Shown here in pieces: positions 50,002 through 58,506 of a DNA stretch of 64,000 nt. How positions within the stretch are numbered: position 1 is the stretch's first letter; each line of letters begins with the position of its first letter. This DNA is from UBA4971 sp029551185. Lineage in GTDB: Bacteria; Bacillota; SHA-98; UBA4971. The notes beneath the pieces are model-generated. The model worked only from the letters and a program-made list of their open reading frames with translations, did not search any database and had not been told where the DNA came from. The position numbers were made by a program, and so were the translations under genes. Location: positions 1 through 64,000 of the forward strand of contig DAOSZN010000003.1 of assembly GCA_035593725.1 (NCBI GenBank), read 5' to 3'.

Positions 50002-50620
50002 GTGGCCGATTTTCGGCCACAAATTTTTCTTGGCTGTATGGTTTTCTGCCACTTTTGGAGGGGCGACAGGTTCAGTGGTCGAGAATCAGCCAGCAGGAGG
50101 CTTATCAGTGACTGATTTCCAGACACGATTTCGCTTCAGGTGCCGGAATATCGAACATCTGATCGCCGGAAATAGGTTCGTTGGGGGATTGCTGACAGAA
50201 AGTCAGGCACATTTTCCAAAAAGGTGACAGAAAGTCAGGCACATTTTCTAAAAAAGTGACAGAAAATCTTCCACCTGAGCCTCAAGAAGGCACCAAAACC
50301 CTTCGTCTGCCCAAAAGTGTGGTCGAAAAGCAGACACCCTTGCAGTTGGAGGTGGTTGAAAACCTGCCACTTACCAGCTTTTTGCTGCGAAAATCAAAAA
50401 CGATGGCTGAAATTAAGGCATGGCTGCAAAAAATGTGGTCGAGAATCGACCATCTCCTTCTTACTTACAGCGACAGCGGGAGTACGGCTTATCCCATCTT
50501 CAATAGCGTAATCCTAGGCGGGGGTTATTTTACACTTCCGATAATTTCGCGTGAATGTTTTTGTGGTTCCGATTGAGGCTGTAGACACGGCTTTACTGAA
50601 GGTGGGGGCTATTTTATTTG
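50002..50620. mobile_element. Non-coding insertion-sequence relic (IS21-like ends suspected)
   Basis: About 600 bases with no gene but many repeated short motifs. These include a perfect palindrome GTGGCCGATTTTCGGCCAC (50002-50020), several variants of GTGGTCGAnAAtC (near 50075, 50319 and 50434), three 32-base tandem units (50193-50272), and two copies of GGnGGGGGnTATTTTA (near 50520 and 50601). Such clustered transposase-binding repeats flank IS21-type elements. With the transposase genes gone, this looks like an internally deleted copy. Family assignment is from memory of the motif style, not from an alignment. Confidence 0.45.
50193..50272. repeat. Tandem direct repeat, 32-base period
   Basis: Units start at 50193, 50225 and 50257. 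Each begins TGACAGAAAGTCAGGCACAT and ends in a TTTTC...AAAAA tract; the third unit diverges after TGACAGAAAAT. The period is exactly 32 in both steps. Confidence 0.85.
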
Positions 50621-50667
50621 ACGCTCACGTTCTATTGAATACACTAAGGGCGTAAAAGAAATGAAAA

Positions 50668-50762
50668 TGGCGGAGAGAGGGGGATTCGAACCCCCGCGCG
50701 GTTTGTTGCACCGCCTAAAGGTTTAGCAAACCTTCCCCTTCAGCCAGCTTGGGTATCTCTCC
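50668..50762 (-). tRNA. tRNA-Ser(GCT)
   Basis: 95 nt including encoded CCA. Acceptor GGAGAGA; anticodon loop TTGCTAA gives GCT (codons AGC/AGU). It has a long variable arm and discriminator G. Confidence 0.96.
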
Positions 50763-50920
50763 GCTCAGGTTAACTTATTTATTCTATTTGGAGCAGTATC
50801 CTGCTGCAAGCTCTGCCCCGATACTTGATAATATAGCATATCCAATGCCTAAGGGCAAGATCTTTCCAGACTAACTTTTCTTCTTCAGAATCTCCCCACG
50901 TCATGAAAGTATTGGTATAT

Positions 50921-51163
50921 CTAAGTTTTCTTTTCCTTCTTCTTCGGTTCAGGGCTAACAACCCAAACAGCAAGCGCTGCAGGTATGGAAATAGCAGCAT
51001 ACAGCGAAAAAGATGCCGGCCAACTAAGAATTCCGCTGCCCGCCCCAAGAACAGGACTTAAAACCCTGCCCAACCCGCTAGACGCTTCAAGCATGCCTGT
51101 CGCTGAACCGGACTGAGGACTGACATAGCAGGATAAACCGTAGAACAAAATAACTAAGAACAG
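50921..51163 (-). pseudogene. C-terminal fragment of an MFS transporter
   Basis: About 80 codons in frame, matching the last two helices of a major facilitator protein: SGSATGMLEASSGLGRVLSP (a typical loop between helices 10 and 11), then a final hydrophobic helix (FSLYAAISIPAALAVWVV) and a Lys-rich tail. The frame runs back without a start codon and ribosome site right up to the 3' end of tRNA-Ser(TGA), where the rest of the gene is missing. The break coincides with the tRNA boundary. Confidence 0.65.
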
Positions 51164-51164
51164 A

Positions 51165-51255
51165 TGGCGGAGGAGGTGGGATTCGAACCCACGAGGGCCA
51201 TGAAGACCCTGGCGATTTTCAAGACCGCTCCCTTCATCCGCTCGGGCACTCCTCC
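51165..51255 (-). tRNA. tRNA-Ser(TGA)
   Basis: 91 nt including encoded CCA. Acceptor GGAGGAG; anticodon loop CTTGAAA gives TGA (codons UCA/UCG). It is flanked on both sides by truncated transporter genes. Confidence 0.95.
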
Positions 51256-51279
51256 GCAGATCACCGGGTCTTAAAGGGG

Positions 51280-51837
51280 CTAAACAGAGCCGTTCAAGCT
51301 AAGTCCCAAGGAACCCGACAACGTAATTATAGCACCTGCCGATTCCACAGGCAAGTAGCCCGAAAATCCACTGAGCAATTGAGAGTAGCTGGAAGAAAAC
51401 ATGAAAAGCTGCTCTTGAGGATGAGATAGGGGTAGAGCTTGATGCAGGAGGAATGTTCCTATTGATAGGAACACGCTTGCAGTAATACCCACGCGTCCCC
51501 CGTATGTTTCAACCAAGAGCTGTGGTATGGTTTCACAGTTCGAATTATGTAAGGGTTTGGCCAGGATTAGCCCAAGGACAAGACATGCAATACCGCCGGC
51601 CAAAGTAAACCACCAAGCGGAAAATCCATACTTGAAAGCCAGTTGAGCTGTGCCAATGGTGGCTGCCCCTCCTACCAAAGTGCCGAGGATAGTCGCGGCT
51701 ACTAACATAGGGCCGGCTTGTTTGCCACCTACTGAAAAATCACTTACAGACTTAATCTTCCGGCCTGAGCACACCCCTATTACAGAAATAATTGCAAGAG
51801 TCGCTGCCATGAAAACAATGTGTAACGGTGTAATCAT
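51280..51837 (-). pseudogene. N-terminal fragment of a sodium:solute symporter
   Basis: The first 130 or so residues match the SSF family: an N-terminal helix (IVFMAATLAIISVIGVCSGR), the signature SVSDFSVGGKQAGPMLVAATILGT, then GGAATIGTAQLAFKYGFSAWW. Full-length members have 450-550 residues. After VFLSIGTFLL the sequence no longer looks like a membrane protein (HQALPLSHPQEQLF), which suggests a frameshift. The frame ends 24 bases before tRNA-Ser(TGA). No remaining part of the gene is found downstream. Non-functional. Confidence 0.7.
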
Positions 51838-52059
51838 AGTAGTTCATAAGACTCCTTTGTAATGTCGTCTATTACTTTTTGCCATCCAATATCAAACTGA
51901 TTATGTAGCCATTACCATGAGGTTAGGCGTGCGGTCAATCGCCGGAATAGAAGCCTCATCGCCTACAAGGAGGCCTCTATTCTCTGTCAGCGAAATTGAG
52001 GCCTCCGTTATTCTTCTTTCTTTGGACCTCAGTATCCTGCGAGATCCGGCATTAATCTA

Positions 52060-53340
52060 TTATTCGGCTTCGATACGCCGAAGCCCTCCCATATATGGTC
52101 TCAACGCCTCAGGAACAACCACTGATCCGTCTGCTTCCTGGTAATTCTCAAGGATTGCTGCAATTGTCCGACCCACTGCAACCCCTGACCCGTTCAGTGT
52201 GTGCACGTACTCAGGTTTCGCCCCCGGCTCAGACCGGTAACGAATATTAGCCCGCCTCGCCTGAAAGTCCTCAAAATTGCTGCAGGAAGATATCTCAACA
52301 TACCTTCCATAGCTTGGCATCCATACCTCAGGGTCGTATTTCTTGGCTGCAGCAAATCCCACATCTCCTGTGCACATCATGACGACTCGATAAGGCAGTT
52401 CAAGACGCCTTAGTACCTCTTCAGCATTGCCCACCAGTTTCTCTAGCTCATCATAGGACGTCCCCGGCTTCACGAATTTCACCAATTCCACCTTATCAAA
52501 TTGGTGTTGCCTGATAAGCCCCCTGGTATCCCTGCCTGCCGAGCCTGCCTCCGCCCTGAAACATGCAGAATATGCCACATGGTATATGGGAAGGTCATCA
52601 GCACTTAGAATCTCATCCCGATAGAGATTGGTGACCGGCACCTCAGCTGTGGGGATCAAGTAGTAATCTGTGCCCTCACAATGGAACATATCCTCAGCAA
52701 ATTTCGGTAATTGGCCTGTGCCGATCATGCTTTCAGTGTTGACGAGTACCGGGGGATAGATCTCGGTATAACCATGTTCACCGGTGTGAAGATCGATCAT
52801 AAACGCCACAAGCGCGCGGGAAAGACGAGCGCCGGCTCCGCGGAGCACAGTAAATCTGGCGCCTGATATCTTAGAAGCCCTCTCAAAATCCAAGATGCCA
52901 AGGTTTACCCCAATGTCCCAGTGAGCCTTGGGCTCGAAGTCAAAACTTCTTGGCTCTCTCCACCGTCTGACTTCTACGTTTTCAGATTCATCCTTCCCGT
53001 AAGGCACTGATTCATGGGGGATATTTGGTATGGAGAGAAGAATATCGGATATCTTCTTTTCCATCTGACGGATAGTATCATCCATCTCCTTTATCCTCTC
53101 TCCCACTTCCCTCATCTCAAGGATGGCGCCTTTGGTATCCTGGTCTTCTCTTTTCATTTTGGCAATTTCACTTGATACCTCGTTGCGTCGTTGCTTAAGC
53201 TTCTCCACTTCGTAGACGAGCTTCCTTCGTTCTTCGTCACAAAGAAGCAGCATATCAACGACACTGCTGTCCTCACCACGTCTTACAAGGCTGTCTTTGA
53301 CGAGCTTAGGATCCTCTCTGATCGTTTTGATATCTAGCAT
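52060..53340 (-). CDS. serS: Seryl-tRNA synthetase
   Basis: 426-residue class II synthetase. The N-terminal coiled-coil arm that grips the long variable arm of tRNA-Ser spans residues about 30-100. Motif 2 lies in ACFRAEAGSAGRDTRGLIRQ and motif 3 around the C-terminal NGSGVAVGRTIAAILENYQ. The ATG at 53340 follows GGAGG by seven bases; a longer frame to 53379 is discarded. Expression is controlled by the T-box upstream. All four tRNA-Ser species it must charge (GGA, CGA, GCT, TGA) are encoded in this window. Confidence 0.97.
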   Translation of the reverse strand: MLDIKTIREDPKLVKDSLVRRGEDSSVVDMLLLCDEERRKLVYEVEKLKQRRNEVSSEIAKMKREDQDTKGAILEMREVGERIKEMDDTIRQMEKKISDILLSIPNIPHESVPYGKDESENVEVRRWREPRSFDFEPKAHWDIGVNLGILDFERASKISGARFTVLRGAGARLSRALVAFMIDLHTGEHGYTEIYPPVLVNTESMIGTGQLPKFAEDMFHCEGTDYYLIPTAEVPVTNLYRDEILSADDLPIYHVAYSACFRAEAGSAGRDTRGLIRQHQFDKVELVKFVKPGTSYDELEKLVGNAEEVLRRLELPYRVVMMCTGDVGFAAAKKYDPEVWMPSYGRYVEISSCSNFEDFQARRANIRYRSEPGAKPEYVHTLNGSGVAVGRTIAAILENYQEADGSVVVPEALRPYMGGLRRIEAE

Positions 53341-53397
53341 ATATACCCCTCCGTTACCAAAAGGATTACCCATAAACACTCAGCACAAACATATGAC

Positions 53398-53715
53398 AAA
53401 GCCCCTCGCCCCCTCAAACCGGGACGAGAGGCTTACCTCCCGCGTTGCCACCCCATTTGGTTTAAGATAGCCTGCGCTGTGCCCAGGCACGATAAATCTC
53501 AAGACCCACTCTGGCGTACGCTAACGGGTACACCCGGCCAGGCTTACTCAGCATTATGCCTGCCTTTCAACCCGCAGCTCAAAGGGGGATTCAGCTTGGC
53601 TTGGCACCGGTTCTCACCGTACCCGGCTCTCTTTAGCGCTAAGACCATAGCTTACTCATCCTTATCATCGCAAATAGCTTCTCTTTTTAAGTTTGCGCCT
53701 ATTATATCATCACAC
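53398..53715 (-). promoter_or_regulatory. T-box leader of serS
   Basis: On the minus strand the T-box sequence GGGGTGGCAACGCGGG (revcomp of about 53439-53454) precedes a terminator AGCCTCTCGTCCC/GGGCGAGGGGCTTT (53398-53433). Upstream, stem I begins around GGATGAGTAAGC and ends in a specifier region CTGAATCCCCC, where GAA is followed by TCC (plus-strand 53587-53589). That is a serine codon read by tRNA-Ser(GGA). Uncharged tRNA-Ser would stabilise the antiterminator and switch serS on. Confidence 0.93.
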
Positions 53716-53753
53716 AAATCTCAACTCAATACCTAAGGAGATATTTGCCAGCT

Positions 53754-54680
53754 TTAGCCCATAGCCTCACGCGCCAGGAGTCTATCCCAGTTACGATCCA
53801 CATCTTCCTGGATCTCTTTGAGCAGATCCTCGTTTCCAGGCGCAAACAGGTGACGGAATCTCCCCTGTTTCTTCATCCATTCGCTCACCGGCTTCTTATT
53901 TCTGGGCTTATGATTGACTGTTACTACACCGTTTTCTATTTCGTAGAGCGGCCAGAAACAAGTGGAAACCGCAAGGCGCATTAATTCTATGGTTTCAGCA
54001 GGATCAAAGCGCCACCCCAGTCTGCAAGGGGCAAGCACGTTGATAAACGCCGGACCTTCAACTGCCAAGGCCTTCTCCACTTTTCCCGTGAAGTCCTTCC
54101 AGTTGCTAGGCGAAGCCTGAGCTGCGTATGGAATGTGATGAGCAGCCATTATCTCTGTGAGATCCTTCCGAATCTGCCTCTTACCGCTGGGAACAGCGGA
54201 CCCTACAGGACTTGTTGTGGTCGACGCGCCCTTAGGGGTTGCGCTGGAACGCTGTATACCTGTATTCATATATGCCTGGTTATCGTAGCAGATATAAACC
54301 ATGTCATGTCCCCGCTCCATAGCGCCGGACAAAGACTGAAGTCCGATATCGTATGTGCCGCCGTCGCCACCTAAGGCTATGAATTGGATGTCCCTTTTTA
54401 TCTTACCCTTTTTCTTCAATGCCCTGTAAGCGGTTTCCACGCCGCTGACAGTAGCCGCTGAGTTCTCAAACGCGTTATGAATGAATGGCACATTCCACGC
54501 GGTGAATGGGTAGATAGTTGTTGTAACCTCAAGACAACCGGTAGCACATCCAACAACAACATCAGTGTTGACCGCCGTTAACGCCTGTCTGATGGCGATA
54601 GGGGCGGCGCAGCCTGCGCATGCGCGATGTCCGCCGCACAGGAGTTCTTCCTTCATTGAAAGTTCCTTTAGACTTGCCAT
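53754..54680 (-). CDS. porB: Pyruvate:ferredoxin oxidoreductase subunit beta
   Basis: 308-residue TPP-binding subunit. HRACAGCAAPIAIRQAL holds cysteines for a [4Fe-4S] cluster (with Cys further on in VVGCATGCLEV). The TPP/Mg motif is LGGDGGTYDIGLQSL...YDNQAYMNTG, and ATPKGASTTTSPVG follows. It is the last gene of porC-porD-porA-porB. The enzyme converts pyruvate and CoA to acetyl-CoA, CO2 and reduced ferredoxin. Related oxoacid oxidoreductases share these motifs, so pyruvate is the likely substrate rather than a certain one. Confidence 0.93.
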   Translation of the reverse strand: MASLKELSMKEELLCGGHRACAGCAAPIAIRQALTAVNTDVVVGCATGCLEVTTTIYPFTAWNVPFIHNAFENSAATVSGVETAYRALKKKGKIKRDIQFIALGGDGGTYDIGLQSLSGAMERGHDMVYICYDNQAYMNTGIQRSSATPKGASTTTSPVGSAVPSGKRQIRKDLTEIMAAHHIPYAAQASPSNWKDFTGKVEKALAVEGPAFINVLAPCRLGWRFDPAETIELMRLAVSTCFWPLYEIENGVVTVNHKPRNKKPVSEWMKKQGRFRHLFAPGNEDLLKEIQEDVDRNWDRLLAREAMG

Positions 54681-54693
54681 AATATGCCGCCTC

Positions 54694-55884
54694 CTATTCC
54701 CTGACTCCGAGGTATGTGACAGGCTGTGTTATTTCACCTGTCTTAGCAATTTCCATTAGGTCATCATATACCCCGGCTATCTGTTCCATATTAATGTCCC
54801 GACCTCCGAGGCCGTAAATGTAGTTTACCATCTTCACCCTTGGGCCGGGTGAATCATACATCGCAGCACGAAGATCAATATACAGCGGACCTCCCATCAG
54901 AGACAAGCTGTCAGCTCGATCAAGCACAGCCACGGCTTTCTTGCCTGACAGAGCCTCAGCAATTTCCTTGTGGGGGAACGGCCTAAAGAGCCGAATCTTA
55001 AGAAGCCCGACCTTAAGACCTTTTTCTCTCAACTCATCAACCACTGTCTTGGCAGTCCCCGCTGCAGAGTTGATAACCACAATGGCAACTTCAGCATCAT
55101 CAAGTCTGTATGCGTCGAATAAGTTGTATTCTCTGCCTGAAATCTCCTTAAACTCCTTGGCTACCTGAAGCACAACGTCTTTCACCTTAGTATGGGCATC
55201 CGCCAATTGGCGTCGATGCTCAAAATACCAGTCGGAAAAGTCCAAGGCGCCGACGGTTATGGGATTTTCCACATCCAAGAGATAGTGCTCAGGCTCATAC
55301 TCACCTACAAACTTCTTGACCACATCATCATTGAGAAGCTTCGCGTTACCCATCCCATGGCTGACAATAAAGCCATCCATCGTCACCATAGTAGGAAGAA
55401 GCACATCTGGGTGTTCGGCGATACGAACTGCTTGAATAAGGTTATCATAAGCTTCTTGAGCATCTTCCGAATATATCTGTATCCATCCTGAATCCCGCGC
55501 CCCCATTGTGTCGCTATGGTCACAATGGATATTAATCGGAGCGGAAAGTGCTCTGTTCACAACCGGAGCCACTATAGGCAATCTGAGCCCGGAAGCGATA
55601 TACAAGACCTCCCACATAAGCGCAAGCCCCTGAGAGGATGTGGCAGTCATCGCCCTGGCACCTGCGGCTGATGCGCCGACTGTCGCGCTCATCGCAGAAT
55701 GCTCGCTCTCTACTGTGACGAATTCCGTATCGACTTTGCCGTCTGATACAAAATCAGCAAAGAACTGAACGATTTCTGTTTGAGGGGTAATTGGGTAGGC
55801 TGCCACAACATCAGGATTAATCTGGCGCATAGCCTCTGCTACCGCTTCATTACCGGTAATCGCAACTCTCTTACTCACCTGCAC
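54694..55884 (-). CDS. porA: Pyruvate:ferredoxin oxidoreductase subunit alpha
   Basis: 396 residues. It begins KRVAITGNEAVAEAMRQINPDVVAAYPITPQTEIVQ, the classic alpha-subunit pyrimidine-binding start. It continues with EFVTVESEHSAMSATVGASA, ATSSQGLALMWEVLY and the C-terminal transketolase-like domain (VGLLKIRLFRPFP). It overlaps porD by 14 bases and precedes porB by 13. Confidence 0.95.
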   Translation of the reverse strand: MQVSKRVAITGNEAVAEAMRQINPDVVAAYPITPQTEIVQFFADFVSDGKVDTEFVTVESEHSAMSATVGASAAGARAMTATSSQGLALMWEVLYIASGLRLPIVAPVVNRALSAPINIHCDHSDTMGARDSGWIQIYSEDAQEAYDNLIQAVRIAEHPDVLLPTMVTMDGFIVSHGMGNAKLLNDDVVKKFVGEYEPEHYLLDVENPITVGALDFSDWYFEHRRQLADAHTKVKDVVLQVAKEFKEISGREYNLFDAYRLDDAEVAIVVINSAAGTAKTVVDELREKGLKVGLLKIRLFRPFPHKEIAEALSGKKAVAVLDRADSLSLMGGPLYIDLRAAMYDSPGPRVKMVNYIYGLGGRDINMEQIAGVYDDLMEIAKTGEITQPVTYLGVRE

Positions 55885-56185
55885 CAGCCTCCCCGTTCTC
55901 TCCTGTATCCAGCACCATCTCTATACATTTTCTGGGACACTCATGAGCACATATCCCGCATCCCTTACAGTGTTTGTAATCAATGCCGGACATTTCACCG
56001 TCTTTTATAAGTATTGAAGCATCCGGACAGTAAATCCAGCAAATCATGCAATTACTGCATTTCTCCTTATCCCAGACAGGCTTATGTGTTCTCCAGTCTC
56101 CGGTCTCATACTTCTTAGCACTGCCGGCTTCAAGGATTAGCCCGCCTATGGGAACATCCTTCCATCCTTTCTCTACGGCACTCAT
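55871..56185 (-). CDS. porD: Pyruvate:ferredoxin oxidoreductase subunit delta (2[4Fe-4S] ferredoxin)
   Basis: 104 residues with two ferredoxin motifs, CSNCMICWIYCP and CKGCGICAHECP, each ligating a [4Fe-4S] cluster that passes electrons from the TPP site to external ferredoxin. It overlaps porC by four bases. Confidence 0.95.
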   Translation of the reverse strand: MSAVEKGWKDVPIGGLILEAGSAKKYETGDWRTHKPVWDKEKCSNCMICWIYCPDASILIKDGEMSGIDYKHCKGCGICAHECPRKCIEMVLDTGENGEAGAGE

Positions 56186-56757
56186 TCCTCCCCTTGCACC
56201 TCCTGGTAAGCCCTTTCAATAGCTTGAATGTTCTTCTCAACTATATCAGGGCGGAACTTGGCCTCAAGCCTGTCTCTGGTATTTGCCACAAATTCATCGA
56301 TTGTCAAGAGGCCGCTTGTCCTGATTAAAGCCCCCATCATCGGGGTATTAGGAATAGGTCTTCCTATAGTCTCCATTGATATCTCTGTCGCATCAAGTGT
56401 ATATACCTTGCCACCTGTCAATCCCAGTTGTTTTCTCATCTCGCCGGGTGATAGGTTCGTGTTGATAATATACAATCCGTCCTCAGGCACTCCTGCAGTT
56501 ACGTCCGCTTTTCCGATCAATGTCGAGTCAAGCACCACAACAATAGCAGGATTTGCCACCTGACAATGCAGTCTGATAGGCTCATCACTAATCCGGTTGA
56601 ACGCAAGCACCGGCGCACCCATTCGCTCAGGACCGTACTCAGGAAACGCCTGAATATACTTGCCCGAAGCCGACACTGCTTCTCCCAGCAGGATGGCTGC
56701 AGTTTTCGCGCCTTGGCCGCCTCTTCCGTGCCAGCGAATTTCTAGAAGTTCTGCCAT
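56182..56757 (-). CDS. porC: Pyruvate:ferredoxin oxidoreductase subunit gamma
   Basis: 191 residues. It begins LEIRWHGRGGQGAKTAAILLGEA, the gamma-subunit hallmark, with AFPEYGPERMGAPVLAFNRI after it. It is the first gene of the por operon, with GAGGGGG ahead of the ATG. Upstream, the 308-base spacer carries a long spaced inverted repeat. Confidence 0.95.
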   Translation of the reverse strand: MAELLEIRWHGRGGQGAKTAAILLGEAVSASGKYIQAFPEYGPERMGAPVLAFNRISDEPIRLHCQVANPAIVVVLDSTLIGKADVTAGVPEDGLYIINTNLSPGEMRKQLGLTGGKVYTLDATEISMETIGRPIPNTPMMGALIRTSGLLTIDEFVANTRDRLEAKFRPDIVEKNIQAIERAYQEVQGEE

Positions 56758-56775
56758 AGCCTGTCCCCCTCACAT

Positions 56776-56883
56776 GTGCATAAGTATTGTTGCTATCCAA
56801 CCTCCAGCATGTTCATATTCGTCTGAAGGCATATTTTGAATACACACATAAATTATTTTAGCATATCCGGTGTACTTATGCAC
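56776..56883. repeat. Widely spaced 11-base inverted repeat upstream of the por operon
   Basis: GTGCATAAGTA (56776-56786) and TACTTATGCAC (56873-56883) are perfect inverse copies 86 bases apart, in the spacer between divergent porC and the CBS-PAS-HD gene. The spacing, near eight helical turns, would suit two operators joined by a DNA loop. Both arms together with the AT-rich centre could control both genes. Confidence 0.55.
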
Positions 56884-56921
56884 CTCTAAGTTGGAAATCG
56901 CATTAATAGGCATTTTTTGGA

Positions 56922-56950
56922 TTTACTTTGCATTTAGTGTATGTTATCAT
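56922..56950 (+). promoter_or_regulatory. Candidate promoter of the CBS-PAS-HD gene
   Basis: TTTACT (56922-56927), 17-base spacer, TATCAT (56945-56950). The predicted start is about 110 bases before the GTG start codon. Confidence 0.45.
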
Positions 56951-57065
56951 ATTGCTTGGGTTTAGCCGTGGATTACCATCGGCATCCAGTTTGCGCGAGC
57001 ATCTTCGTCCTTCTTCTACAACTATATGAAACGGCAGGTGAATAGCCACGGGTAATAACATTAAA

Positions 57066-58475
57066 GTGAGCTCGTTATACCTGCTCAAGCCTGAAAGTAT
57101 TGATCCTGAAGCAGACATCAATGGAATTATGCCTATTTTCTTAGAACATGGAGTCGCATATGTCGTATCACCTGATAGCACATTCCTAGGCGCGATCTAT
57201 AAATCTTCTCTGCCCTTTACGCCGGACTTCTTGGCTAAAGCAGCTGACCACATGAAGGCGAAAGATCTAATGACTCCAAGAGAAGATATCCCCTGTGTTT
57301 TCCCGGAAACTCACTTAGAAGCAGCGATTTCTGTCTTCCTGGAAACGGAATACCAAGAACTCCCGGTGCTTGAGAATGACCGCTTAGTCGGATCCTTGCC
57401 TCTGCGTTCCATACTGAAAGGAATGACAGAGGCTTTAGTTTCATTAGAAAGTCAAAAGGAACAAGAAAAACGCTCAGGCATCATTCTTCAATCCATAAAT
57501 GAAGGCCTTATTATGATAGATAAGGCCTTAATAATCCGAGAGTATAATCGCGCTGCTGAAGAACTTCTTGGCGCCAAAGCTTCTGAGAGAATAGGCAGCA
57601 AGGCTGTGGCCGTTACAAAGGGCGAATCGCCGGTATTTGAGGTTATGCAGACAGGAAAACCGCGTTTTAACGTAATGAGTCCTTTGGCAGACGGGCGTAT
57701 ATTCTCTGTAAACTATGTCCCGATGCTGGAAAACGGCAATGTTGTAGGTGTGATTCAAACATTCCGAGACATTACTGAACAAGAGACAATGCGCGCGGAA
57801 CTCGTGGCCTCCAGGGATGAACTGGACCGCGCCTTTGCGCTTACTCTTCCAAATTCCAGAGTCGAGCACAAACTGAAGAATACACCGGAATACAGAGATA
57901 TCTATAATCTTGACAACGGTCAGATCACAATAACTGAGGTTATTGCAGACGGAGGTTACAAACACGTAGTAAATGCCCTTAAAGTGCTTGCAGATCTTAA
58001 TAACAAGGGTATTATGTCACTCCTTGGAATCAATAAGGATGTGTTAGTCCAAAGCATCATCTTTCATGACCTGGGCAAGTCTCAACCCCAGTTTGAAATA
58101 GGCCAGACTGTAAATCCCCTGGATGAGTTTGAAGAAAGTTATGCCCATGCTCAAAGGAGCGCAGACATAGCAGCTCACTTCTACCAGCGTGAAGCTGATG
58201 TTATCTGGTTAATCAAATACCATCATCATGAAGAGTCTCAGCTTCCCGGTGATTTTCCTAACCACTTGAGACCTATGCTACGCCTCTTAAAACTAGTGGA
58301 CGGGCTATCAGCTGCGCTTACGCGGCGCGATGCTACTATCCGGTTGGATGTGGACGGAACGAGAGTTTATATTTATGAGCGCAATGCCCATCCTGATTTC
58401 AACAGATCAAGAGTTGTCGATCTCTTTACCGGAGAAACAATAGAAATACCTGACTACCCTGCTACTACAGGATAG
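57066..58475 (+). CDS. CBS-PAS-HD domain signalling protein
   Basis: 469 residues. CBS-pair-like segments fill about residues 10-125 (HMKAKDLMTPREDIPCVFPE, QELPVLENDRLVGSLPLRSI). A PAS domain lies at about 140-250 (ILQSINEGLIMIDKALIIRE, ending VIQTFRDITEQETMRAEL), then a linker helix and an HD-type phosphohydrolase domain (SIIFHDLGKSQP, YAHAQRSADIAAHF, IKYHHHEESQLPGDF). HD metal ligands His-Asp and later His residues are present, but the GYP motif of c-di-GMP phosphodiesterases is not. It likely senses a nucleotide (CBS) and a redox or small-molecule cue (PAS). It starts at a GTG with a weak site. It is divergent from the por operon. Confidence 0.8.
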   Translation: MSSLYLLKPESIDPEADINGIMPIFLEHGVAYVVSPDSTFLGAIYKSSLPFTPDFLAKAADHMKAKDLMTPREDIPCVFPETHLEAAISVFLETEYQELPVLENDRLVGSLPLRSILKGMTEALVSLESQKEQEKRSGIILQSINEGLIMIDKALIIREYNRAAEELLGAKASERIGSKAVAVTKGESPVFEVMQTGKPRFNVMSPLADGRIFSVNYVPMLENGNVVGVIQTFRDITEQETMRAELVASRDELDRAFALTLPNSRVEHKLKNTPEYRDIYNLDNGQITITEVIADGGYKHVVNALKVLADLNNKGIMSLLGINKDVLVQSIIFHDLGKSQPQFEIGQTVNPLDEFEESYAHAQRSADIAAHFYQREADVIWLIKYHHHEESQLPGDFPNHLRPMLRLLKLVDGLSAALTRRDATIRLDVDGTRVYIYERNAHPDFNRSRVVDLFTGETIEIPDYPATTG

Positions 58476-58506
58476 CCAGGCATTCCCACGCAATCAGTTA
58501 TTATCG

